A DNA stretch of 24,926 bases from JALYUA01 sp038329555 (GTDB lineage: Bacteria > Acidobacteriota > Thermoanaerobaculia > UBA5066 > Gp7-AA6), in contig JBBQNC010000022.1 in NCBI GenBank assembly GCA_038329555.1, positions 1 through 24,926 on the forward strand. The letters run 5' to 3'. The position numbers were made by a program, and so were the translations under genes. The notes under the pieces were generated by a model. It searched no databases and was not told the origin of the DNA. It saw only the letters and a list, made by a program, of their open reading frames with translations. Shown piece by piece: positions 1-7,466 of the stretch; position 1 is the stretch's first letter; the number at the start of each line of letters is the position of its first letter.

Positions 1-2062
1 GGATCGCGCCCGGCCGCGCGCGACCGCGGCCGGCGCGCCCCGTCTCGATCAGCACTTCGCCGGGGCCCATCTGGTTGAGGCTGTTCAGCGCCGCCGTTCC
101 GCCCGGGGTCTCCAGCCAGGCCCTCGCGAGGCGCATCGCGGGGTAAGCGCGCTCGTGCTCGTCCCAGAACTGCAGCGAGTCGCCGCCGACGGGCCGGTAT
201 CCCGAGAGCGCCTCCTGATCCCGGTAACGGATTCCCCATCGCAGCGCGAGCCCTCCGAAGAAGTCGGCGGAATCCTTGTAGCGCGCGGCGAGGACCGCCG
301 TCCGACGCAGAGACTCGAGCCGGGAGAGGTCCCCGCCGTCGAAGTCCAGGTTGAAGACGGTACCCCGCCCGTAGAGCCCATGGGCGTACTGGTCCCACCC
401 GCGGCGCCCGATCTCGATCCCGTTGGGATCCGTCGTCAGCTGCGCGAGCTCGATCTTGGAGAGGTTCGCGAACGGCGACTCGCCGAGAACCCGGTAGATG
501 CCGGCGGGATCGCGGCGCGCGACCCAGCGGTCGAAGGGCGGCGGATCGAAGATCGCTTCCTGGCGGTCCGTGAGCGCGATGCGGCGGTTGGCCGCGATCG
601 GGACCGCCGTCAGGAGAAGCACCGCGGCGAGAAGAGGGATCGTTCCGCGGCGGCGCACCAAGTCGAGCGCTACGAGCGTTCCCATCCACATCAGGCCGCC
701 TTCGGCGAACGCGGGCGCCAGGTGTGCCCGCGCGGCGGGTTGGAACGCCGGGTCCGCTCCCACGAGAGCCGTGGCCAGCGCGCTCGCGGAGACCGGGAAC
801 AGGGCGGCGAGCGCGGCGACGGCGGTGAGAGCCGCCGCGACGACGAGAGTCCATCGGGCCGGGCGCGCTCCCCGGCGAAAGGCATCGAACGCGATTCCCG
901 CCAGCACCGCGAGAGCGAGCACGACGCCCACGGCGAACTTCTCGGGATAACGCAAAGGCAGCGGCGAAGCCACGTTGTTCCAGGCGGCGGGCCAGAGGCT
1001 CCCGGGCACTCCGAGAGCGAGCGTCACGAAGAAGAGGATCCGCCCGAACCGGGCGCCCGGCGCGCGGGACTTCAGGAGGGCCACGAGAGCGATGACCGCG
1101 AGCGCCCCCGGGTACAGGCTCGCGAAGAAGCCGACCTGCTTGTAATGAAACACGGGCATTCCGAAGACTCCCGTGCCGCTCATGTCCCATGTCGTCCCGA
1201 AGGGAAAGGGAACGAAGAGCTCGAGGAGCCGGAACGGCGAGATCGAATAGAGAAACACCTCGCCCAACTTCATTCCCAGAACGCCGCGGTTGGTGAAGGG
1301 GATCCACAACGCGGTCGCGACGATCTGGGGCAGCGCGAGGAGCATCCCGAGGACGGCGGCGACTCCGAGCGCGGCGAGGGACCGCTTCTGTTCCGCGCCA
1401 TCGACTTCGAAGGCGAGCCAGAGCGAGCAGCAGATGACGATGAGCACGCCTCCGAACACGTCGCCGATCACGTAGGCGAGCGCGAACAGAAGCGAAAGTA
1501 TGAGTATCCGTCCGGCCGTGTTCGCCCTGCCCCGGCGAAGTCCCCAGAGAAACCACGGGAGCAGCGACATCGACGGCTGGATGTTGGTGAAGATGATCTC
1601 CGTGATGGCGACCCCGGAAAGGGAGTACGTCACCGCGCCGATGAAGCATCCGGCCGCCGACACGCCGAGAGACTCGAGGAGGAGCATGACGCCGATCGCG
1701 CCGATCGCCAGGTGGAGCACTGGATAGATCCGCATGGCGACGGGAAAGGGAAGCAGGGACAGCACGGGCCGGAGGGGATAGAACGCCCCGACGTTCGGGT
1801 TCGAAAGGAGCGGCCGGCCGCCGGAAACGTCCGAAAACCAGACAGGCAGACGTCCGCGGGAGTACGCGTCGTGAATCGCGTGCTCGACGGGCAGGTGGTA
1901 TCCGAGAAGGTCCCGTCCGATGAAGTTCCGGCGCTTCATCAGCGGATCCGCGAAGAGGGCGACGAGAAGGAGAAGGAAGCCCGCCGCGGGAAGCGCACGC
2001 GCGAAGCGACGCTTCGCCCGCGCCGGGTCCCCGATTCTCGAGCTCACGTGGTGAGTTAGCAT
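1..2062 (-). CDS. YfhO-like polytopic membrane protein, C-terminus cut off by the window start
   Basis: The frame stays open from the ATG at 2062 to base 1, so at least 687 codons are present and the C-terminus lies outside. The protein starts with a short basic segment and a membrane anchor (about residues 24-38). A periplasmic motif follows with D51 and the stretch PVWFSDVSGGRPLLSNPN (residues 73-90), then many hydrophobic helices and a soluble C-terminal part. The same motif layout occurs in the plus-strand protein at 11233, so the two are distant paralogues of the YfhO family. YfhO-type proteins are GT-C-like membrane proteins implicated in transferring sugars from lipid carriers to envelope polymers; substrate unknown here. 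The GTG at 2047 is an alternative start, favoured by a promoter-like element whose -10 box covers the ATG. The antisense strand is also open for over 600 codons, which I regard as a GC effect. Confidence 0.8.
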   Translation of the reverse strand, partial: MLTHHVSSRIGDPARAKRRFARALPAAGFLLLLVALFADPLMKRRNFIGRDLLGYHLPVEHAIHDAYSRGRLPVWFSDVSGGRPLLSNPNVGAFYPLRPVLSLLPFPVAMRIYPVLHLAIGAIGVMLLLESLGVSAAGCFIGAVTYSLSGVAITEIIFTNIQPSMSLLPWFLWGLRRGRANTAGRILILSLLFALAYVIGDVFGGVLIVICCSLWLAFEVDGAEQKRSLAALGVAAVLGMLLALPQIVATALWIPFTNRGVLGMKLGEVFLYSISPFRLLELFVPFPFGTTWDMSGTGVFGMPVFHYKQVGFFASLYPGALAVIALVALLKSRAPGARFGRILFFVTLALGVPGSLWPAAWNNVASPLPLRYPEKFAVGVVLALAVLAGIAFDAFRRGARPARWTLVVAAALTAVAALAALFPVSASALATALVGADPAFQPAARAHLAPAFAEGGLMWMGTLVALDLVRRRGTIPLLAAVLLLTAVPIAANRRIALTDRQEAIFDPPPFDRWVARRDPAGIYRVLGESPFANLSKIELAQLTTDPNGIEIGRRGWDQYAHGLYGRGTVFNLDFDGGDLSRLESLRRTAVLAARYKDSADFFGGLALRWGIRYRDQEALSGYRPVGGDSLQFWDEHERAYPAMRLARAWLETPGGTAALNSLNQMGPGEVLIETGRAGRGRARPGAI

Positions 2063-2085
2063 AGAGGATCGAAGAGCAAAGACAA
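2058..2085 (-). promoter_or_regulatory. Candidate promoter for the YfhO-like gene
   Basis: On the minus strand, TTGTCT (2085-2080) and TATGCT (2063-2058) are separated by 16 bases, a fair match to a sigma-70 promoter. Transcription would start near 2051, only a few bases before the in-frame GTG at 2047, so the message would be nearly leaderless. The element sits in the very short gap between two divergent genes. Motif match only. Confidence 0.4.
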
Positions 2086-2208
2086 AATGAGAGCGGCGGT
2101 GAAGCGACCGCACTTTCGCTCCTCGGGATCGGTTTCGGTTTCCTCACGGCGGCCGCGCTCGTCGCGCGCGTCTGGCTCCTCACCGCGCGTCCCCTCTGGC
2201 ACGACGAG

Positions 2209-3594
2209 TTGTTCACGGCGTGGCTCTCGCGTCTGCCGGTGGGAGCGTTGCTCGACGCCCTGCGATTCGACTCGGGCCCGCCTCTCTTTTACCTGATCGA
2301 GAAGCCATTCGTCTTCGCGGCGGAATCGCTCGGCCTCTCGGACAATGTCCTCCGGATCCCCGCGTTCATCGCCGTCCTCGCGGCGAGCGTCATCGGGCTC
2401 ATGTTTCGCGGACGCGCGGAGCGGCGGTGTTACGTGGCCCTCGCCGCGGCGTCGCCGTTCTTCCTGCTCTACTCCGCAGAGGCCCGGGCGTATGGCCTGC
2501 TTCTCCTTCTCGATGCCGGCGTGTTTCTCCTCCTTCTCCGGGGTCCGGAGACCCGACGACGGCTCTTCGCAGGTGCGCTCTGGACGGCCGCGGCGCTCTC
2601 GACGCATTACCTCGCGCTCATCTTCGTCGCCTCCGCCGCCGCGGTCCTGCTCGTCCGACGGCGGTGGCGGTCGCTCGCGGCGCTCGCCGCCGGGGCGGTC
2701 ACCTTCGCACCCTGGATTCCGCTCCTCCTTCGGCAACCGGTGGAAGCGACGGGATGGATCCGGGAAGGCGCTCTCGCGTCGGCTTCGGGCTTCGCCTCGG
2801 CGCTCGGAGGCGCGGGCCGCCTCGCTCCCAACTTCGGCGTGTGGATCCCCGGCCTCCTCGTCGGAGCAGGGGCGATCGCGGGACTCGCCGCGGCATGGAC
2901 GGTCTGGCGCGCAAGAGATCCGGACACGCGCGCCGCGGTCTCCGTCGTCTTCCTGACGCTCGGCGCGCTCGTGGCCGCATCGTGGATTCGACCGGCCGCG
3001 TTTGCCGGGAGGAGCGAAATGGCCGTGCTCGGCGTCTGGGTCTGGGCGCTGGCCTCCGCGGCGGGAACCGCCCGACGCGCGCGCTGGGCCGTGGGAGCGG
3101 TCCTCGCCGTGAGCGCCTGCACGACGGCGCTCGTCATCGCCACGCCCCCGCCGCGGCCTTCGGCCCCCGTCGCAGTCGAGGCCCTGGCGCGGCGCGTCCG
3201 TCCGGCGGACCGCGTGATCGCGGGAGCCCCCTTCTACCTTCCGGCGAGGCTCGCCGCGGATCGGGGGCAACTGACCGCGCGCCTCGAGGCCTATCCTTCG
3301 GAGCTCGCGATGCATCCGGGCTGGTTTCTCGAGCGCGCTCCGCCGGTCGCGGAGACCGCGGCCGTCGAACGGACCCTGCGCTCCGGCGCCGGAACGGACG
3401 CGAGGGGCCGGACGTACCTGCTGCTCCACCCGTCGCAGCTCAGCAGGGAGCTCGCCCGCGCGCTCACGTCGCAGGGCGTCGCGAGAGAGCTCGTGCGGAC
3501 GCCCGATGTCCTCCTGATCGAATGGATCGCGAGCCCCGTCGCGGGGCGCGCGTCAGACCTTTCGCGCGATGGCGAGCAGGGACATCCCGAATGA
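2209..3594 (+). CDS. GT39-type (PMT_2) membrane glycosyltransferase, start unresolved
   Basis: A polytopic membrane protein with GT-C features. WHDEL (2197-2211) carries the acidic pair of the first external loop. DSGPPLFYLIEKP follows shortly after, then SAEARAYGLLLL and LSTHYLALIF, a layout typical of bacterial GT39 mannosyltransferase-like enzymes that use polyprenyl-phosphate sugars. The TTG at 2209 falls inside this conserved loop and cannot be the true start. The same frame upstream (about 2110-2196) encodes an excellent first membrane helix, but no ATG, GTG or TTG exists in frame between the TAG at 2062 and 2209. An ATG at 2087 is in another frame, so a one-base loss near 2090-2110, or a non-canonical start such as ATC at 2068, must be invoked. 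Its last 42 bases overlap the convergent gene ending at 3553. Sugar donor and acceptor are unknown. Confidence 0.75.
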   Translation: MFTAWLSRLPVGALLDALRFDSGPPLFYLIEKPFVFAAESLGLSDNVLRIPAFIAVLAASVIGLMFRGRAERRCYVALAAASPFFLLYSAEARAYGLLLLLDAGVFLLLLRGPETRRRLFAGALWTAAALSTHYLALIFVASAAAVLLVRRRWRSLAALAAGAVTFAPWIPLLLRQPVEATGWIREGALASASGFASALGGAGRLAPNFGVWIPGLLVGAGAIAGLAAAWTVWRARDPDTRAAVSVVFLTLGALVAASWIRPAAFAGRSEMAVLGVWVWALASAAGTARRARWAVGAVLAVSACTTALVIATPPPRPSAPVAVEALARRVRPADRVIAGAPFYLPARLAADRGQLTARLEAYPSELAMHPGWFLERAPPVAETAAVERTLRSGAGTDARGRTYLLLHPSQLSRELARALTSQGVARELVRTPDVLLIEWIASPVAGRASDLSRDGEQGHPE

Positions 3595-4962
3595 CGGCGG
3601 CGACCTCTCCTCCCGCCGGAGCAGGGGCATCACGAGGCTGAAGGCGCGCAGCTGGCCGCGGGGCAGAACCTTCCTCCGCAGGACCTTCCCGTTCAACCAC
3701 CAGCCGAGCACGCCCGGCCGGTTGATGAAACGGCAATCCTCCAGCGTGAAACCCGCGCGCGAGATCTTGGCCTCGAACTCGGGCTTCTCGTATCGCCGGA
3801 AGTGCAGCAGGTGCTCGTCGAGCGACCCGTACAGGCGCGCCAGAGCCGGGACGAGGAGCGCCAGGCGGCCGCCCGGCGCGAGCAGGGAGTGCATGTCGGC
3901 CAGCGTGCTCTCGTCCTGCTCGATGTGCTCGAGAACGTTGCAGCACACGATCGTGTCGATCCGTAAGTCGCGGATCTCCTGTCGGGCCGCCGCCTCCATG
4001 GGAAACCGGTAGGAGGCCACGCGCACCGTCGGGTCATCGCGGAAGGCGCCCTTCAGGTACTCGAGGGCGACGGGGTCGAGGTCGGAGGCCACGACGAGCT
4101 CCGGCTTGCGCTCGCCCGTCTCGGCGAGAAGCCGGGTGAGGTTTCCGAAGCCCGCGCCGATCTCGAGGATCCGGCCGCCCAGTGCGCGCCGGAAGCGATC
4201 GACGAGCCAGCGGTTGTAGGGCTCGAGCTTCGCCATCCGGGCGAGCGTCACGTGGCCGACGTTCCGCGGATCCTCGGCTTCCCGCAGCCCGTGGCGCACG
4301 ATCGTCCAGAGGGCCGAAAAGGCGTCCTTCCATCCGATCTTCTTTCCCTCGTCGTACGTGCGTCCGTAGTAGGAGATCGGGACTTCGTAGATCCGGTATC
4401 CCCGGCGCGCCACCTTGGCGGTGATCTCGGGCTCGATCCCGAACCGCCGGGACTCGATCGTGATCGACTGGATGACCTCGCGCCGGAACATTTTGTAGCA
4501 GGTCTCCATGTCCGTCAGGTTGAGATTGGTGAACATGTTCGACGCGAGAGTGAGCAGCCGGTTCCCGACGGTGTGCCAGAAGTAGAGGACGCGCCGCTGT
4601 CCTCCCCCGAGGAACCGCGATCCATACACGACGTCGGCGTGGCCCTCCTCGATCGGCTGCAGGAGCTTCGCGTATTCTCTCGGGTCGTACTCCAGGTCCG
4701 CGTCCTGCACGACGATGACGTCGCCCGTCGCGTGCTGGAAGCCGGTCGCGACGGCGGCGCCCTTGCCCTGATTGCGGGGCTGAAGGACGACGCGAACGCC
4801 ATCCTTTCCATCCATCTCCCGGAGGATGTCGCGCGTCCCGTCCGTCGAACCGTCGTCGACGATGACGATCTCCTTCTCGAGATCGACGGCCTGGACCTGG
4901 CGGACCAGCTCGCGGATCGTCCTCGATTCGTTGTACACCGGGATCACGACCGAAAGCTTCAT
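3553..4962 (-). CDS. GT2 polyprenyl-phosphate glycosyltransferase fused to a SAM methyltransferase
   Basis: A 469-residue two-domain protein. Residues 1-225 form a GT-A glycosyltransferase of the DPM1/GT2 type: VVIPVYNE at 5-12, VDDGSTDGT at 35-43, and the metal-binding DAD at 87-89 within QDADLEYDP. Such enzymes move a sugar from a nucleotide donor to polyprenyl phosphate on the cytosolic face. Residues about 245-469 are a class I SAM-dependent methyltransferase, with the SAM loop ILEIGAGFGN at 265-274, acidic D294/D296, and CNVLEHI at 341-347. No membrane helices of the GtrB type are evident. The ATG overlaps the TGA of the upstream GT39 gene (ATGA), so the two are probably translationally coupled. 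The GT2 half is clearly paralogous to the stand-alone GT2 at 6662-7360. The methyl acceptor is unknown; a lipid-linked sugar is the obvious guess. Confidence 0.9.
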   Translation of the reverse strand: MKLSVVIPVYNESRTIRELVRQVQAVDLEKEIVIVDDGSTDGTRDILREMDGKDGVRVVLQPRNQGKGAAVATGFQHATGDVIVVQDADLEYDPREYAKLLQPIEEGHADVVYGSRFLGGGQRRVLYFWHTVGNRLLTLASNMFTNLNLTDMETCYKMFRREVIQSITIESRRFGIEPEITAKVARRGYRIYEVPISYYGRTYDEGKKIGWKDAFSALWTIVRHGLREAEDPRNVGHVTLARMAKLEPYNRWLVDRFRRALGGRILEIGAGFGNLTRLLAETGERKPELVVASDLDPVALEYLKGAFRDDPTVRVASYRFPMEAAARQEIRDLRIDTIVCCNVLEHIEQDESTLADMHSLLAPGGRLALLVPALARLYGSLDEHLLHFRRYEKPEFEAKISRAGFTLEDCRFINRPGVLGWWLNGKVLRRKVLPRGQLRAFSLVMPLLRREERSPPSFGMSLLAIARKV

Positions 4963-6665
4963 GGGGTCGTCGTTCCTTTCGGCGGAAGCTCGTAGATGTG
5001 AATCGAGTGTCCGACGCGTCCCACCGGGCGACCTTTCGCCACGAGGTCCCGGCGAAGCCGCTCGAGCGCGCCCGAGACCGCCGGTTCCCCATGATAAGCG
5101 TAAAACTCCGGACCGATCGCCTCCGCGAAAGCGGAGATCGCGACGACGCGGCCCCGCACGACGGGGTCGGACGCGAACTCCGGAATGCCCACCCGGTAGG
5201 GCACGTCGTCTCCGCCGAAATAGACGATCGTGGGATCGGCGACGCGCCGCCCGGCGAGAACGACGGCCAGCCGCTTCAGATCGAGCCCCCAGTCGACGTT
5301 GGAGTCCGACAGGATGCGGCGGCCGCCCTCCGGACCGCCGACGAGAGGGTTGAAGTACGAGAGCTCGTGGGGGTGGATGCGAAGGAGCTCCGCGCCGGCG
5401 AGCAGCGGGAGCGCGATCATCGCCGCGGCCGCGGCGCGCGAGCCCGTCGCGCGCGCGCGCTGAAGCGTCCCCGCGGCCGCGAGCGCGAGGAACGGATACA
5501 CGGGGAGCATGTGGCGGATGCCGATATTGTAAGCGGCGCCGAGCGACGCCAGGAAGAGCGCGGCGGGCGGCAGGAGCAGAAGGGACGCCTCCCGGCGCGC
5601 GAGGGCGTCTCGCCGCAGCCCCACGAGGGCGATCGACGTGGCGGCGAGAAACGCGAGGGAGCTCTTGACCAGGAAAGCCACCAGAAAGTACTCGGGAAAT
5701 CCCTTCACCGAGACGCGGCCGAAGAGGTAATTCACTCCCCCGCCGGCCGCATTCTGGCGCGCGACGGACGCGAGACCGCCCAGGTAGTGGCCGATCGGGG
5801 GCGAGACAGATGCGATGCGCTCGATCGCGCGGGAGAGCCCCGGAGCGCCGCGGCCGGCGACCATCTCGTGGATCACCTGACGCTGGTCCGCGAGGTCCAT
5901 CCGGGCGGTGACGAGCGCGTAGACGGCGAAGACGACCGCGAAGGCGACAGCGCCCGCGCCGGCCAGGCGGGCGGCGAGGCGGAGGGTCTCCGCTCCGGGA
6001 CGGGGGGCGCTCCGCGCGGCCAGGAGGAGCTGCAGGAGCAGGATCGGGACGAGATAAACGGCGGTGAACTTGGTGACGAGCGCGAGCCCCAGGACCACCC
6101 CCGCGGCGGCGGTGGCGAGGAGCGTCCGGCGCCGGATCGCGCCATCCCACGCGAGCACGGTCCCGACGATCCCGAGCGACGCGCCGACGTCCGTATGCAC
6201 CACCCCGGCGTGCGCCACGAAATTGGGATCGAGCGCGACGAGGGCGACGGCGAAGAGCGCCGCTGCGGCTCCCCACCGCGTCCACGCCGCGAAGAAGACG
6301 ACGGCGAGCAGCGCGGCCAGCACCGCGAGAAACGGCGCGCGCGCCGCAGCCGCGATCGCGTCGGGGGAGACCGGGCCCGCAAAGAGGAAAGCGTGACCCC
6401 ACTCCGTGAACGCGGCGCCCATGGGGACCCGGGACGGAGGGGGGGGAAGCCGCAGAGCCGCGAGACCGAGCCCCGCGAGCTCCTTCATCAACGGCGGGTG
6501 CTCGATGTTGACGATCGCCGTGCGCGCAAAGACCTGGTAGTAGCCCGCGAGGATGTGGACCGGCTCGTCCGCGGAGAGCGAGTCCTCGCGGGTGTGATCG
6601 TGGACGAGGAGGAGAGACGCGATGGCGATTCCGACCGCCGCCGCGACGGCGAGCGCCCGCTTCAA
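4959..6665 (-). CDS. ArnT/PMT-like GT39 glycosyltransferase
   Basis: A 568-residue polytopic membrane protein. After the N-terminal helix (about residues 4-21) the first external loop has the acidic pair D33-E34 (SADEPVHILAGYY) and the EHPPLMKELAG motif at 55-65, typical of GT39 enzymes that take sugars from polyprenyl phosphate. Later come LDPNFVAHAGVVHTD and, near the C-terminus, SDSNVDWGLDLKRLA, a motif common in phospholipid carrier-dependent glycosyltransferases. I chose the TTG at 6665 because it overlaps the stop of the upstream GT2 gene (TTGA) and leads straight into the first helix. The stop overlaps the next ATG. Lying between two GT2 synthases in one transcript, it probably uses the lipid-linked sugar they make. 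It might act as the missing ArnT of the arn operon further right, but nothing in the sequence proves that. Confidence 0.85.
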   Translation of the reverse strand: MKRALAVAAAVGIAIASLLLVHDHTREDSLSADEPVHILAGYYQVFARTAIVNIEHPPLMKELAGLGLAALRLPPPPSRVPMGAAFTEWGHAFLFAGPVSPDAIAAAARAPFLAVLAALLAVVFFAAWTRWGAAAALFAVALVALDPNFVAHAGVVHTDVGASLGIVGTVLAWDGAIRRRTLLATAAAGVVLGLALVTKFTAVYLVPILLLQLLLAARSAPRPGAETLRLAARLAGAGAVAFAVVFAVYALVTARMDLADQRQVIHEMVAGRGAPGLSRAIERIASVSPPIGHYLGGLASVARQNAAGGGVNYLFGRVSVKGFPEYFLVAFLVKSSLAFLAATSIALVGLRRDALARREASLLLLPPAALFLASLGAAYNIGIRHMLPVYPFLALAAAGTLQRARATGSRAAAAAMIALPLLAGAELLRIHPHELSYFNPLVGGPEGGRRILSDSNVDWGLDLKRLAVVLAGRRVADPTIVYFGGDDVPYRVGIPEFASDPVVRGRVVAISAFAEAIGPEFYAYHGEPAVSGALERLRRDLVAKGRPVGRVGHSIHIYELPPKGTTTP

Positions 6666-7360
6666 GGCTGAGGGCGCCGCTCGAACCGGTGCCGGAGGAG
6701 CGCCGTCAGGGCGACGGCCCCGTCCCGCAGGCGAATCTTCTTGCCCTCGGCGCGAGTCCGCGCGAAATAGGAGACGGGCACCTCGAAAATCCGCAGCCGG
6801 GCGCGCGCGACCTTCACGGTGATCTCCGCGTCGACCCCGAACCCTTTCTGCACGAGGTCGAGCACCGGAACGACGCGCCGGTGAAACGCCTTGTAGCAGG
6901 TCGCCATGTCGGTCACGTTCAAATCCGTGAAAACGTTCGAGATGAGGGTGAGGACCCGGTTTCCGACGGTGTGCCAGAAATTCTGGACCCGGTTCTCCGA
7001 GCTTCCCCGGAACCGGGAACCGAAGACCACGTCGGCCCGCCCTTCCGCGATCGGCCGCACGAGGAGCGGATACTCCGCCGGGTCGTACTCGAGGTCGGCG
7101 TCCTGGATGAGGAGGATTTCGCCCTGCGCGGAGGCGAGGGCCGTCCGCAGCGCCGCACCCTTGCCCTGGTTGCCCTCGTGAAGGACGACCCGCACTCCGG
7201 CCCGGCCGTCCCAGCGCGCCAGGATCTCGCGCGTTCCGTCCGTCGACCCGTCGTCGACCACCACGATCTCCTTGTCGATCGGGACCTCGGAAACGCGGCG
7301 CAGCACCTCGTCGATCGTGCGCACTTCGTTGTACACGGGCATCAGAACGGACAGCCTCAC
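6662..7360 (-). CDS. GT2 glycosyltransferase, DPM1-like (polyprenyl-phosphate sugar synthase)
   Basis: A 232-residue single-domain GT-A enzyme. Motifs: VLMPVYNE at the N-terminus, VVDDGSTDGT around residues 34-43, the metal-binding DAD at 87-89 (IQDADLEYDP), FWHTVGNRVLT and TDMATCYKAF. The family transfers a sugar (mannose, glucose or similar) from a nucleotide donor to dolichyl or undecaprenyl phosphate at the inner membrane. The GTG at 7360 is the start: homology begins right there and no ATG is near. A TATCAT hexamer lies nine bases upstream with no convincing ribosome binding site. It heads a three-gene unit (this gene, GT39, GT2-methyltransferase) joined by 4-base overlaps. By eye more than half of its residues match the GT2 domain of the third gene, indicating a duplication. 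Confidence 0.9.
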   Translation of the reverse strand: MRLSVLMPVYNEVRTIDEVLRRVSEVPIDKEIVVVDDGSTDGTREILARWDGRAGVRVVLHEGNQGKGAALRTALASAQGEILLIQDADLEYDPAEYPLLVRPIAEGRADVVFGSRFRGSSENRVQNFWHTVGNRVLTLISNVFTDLNVTDMATCYKAFHRRVVPVLDLVQKGFGVDAEITVKVARARLRIFEVPVSYFARTRAEGKKIRLRDGAVALTALLRHRFERRPQP

Positions 7361-7466
7361 GGTTGACCGATGATAAGGGAGGATTGGAGAGCGGCGAGCG
7401 CCCGGACGGAAACGACGGCGGATGGGTCCATCGGCGCCGGGACGTCGTTCCCTCATAATCGACGCC
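7361..7466. promoter_or_regulatory. Divergent promoter region between the GT2 unit and the STT3-like gene
   Basis: These 106 bases separate two divergent genes. On the plus strand CATAAT (7454-7459) ends seven bases before the ATG at 7467. On the minus strand TATCAT (7375-7370) ends nine bases before the GTG at 7360. I see no convincing -35 box and no Shine-Dalgarno sequence on either side, so both messages could be leaderless. Motif match only. Confidence 0.35.

Noticed and set aside
155..2059. Plus-strand ORF of 634 codons
   Set aside because: It is charged, repetitive, low-complexity sequence in exact codon register opposite the YfhO-like membrane protein; a GC-rich antisense shadow.
3553..6402. 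Minus-strand ORF of 949 codons suggesting a longer fusion
   Set aside because: Residues before MKLSVVIPVYNE are the wrong frame of the GT39 gene; the ATGA overlap at 4962 marks the true start.
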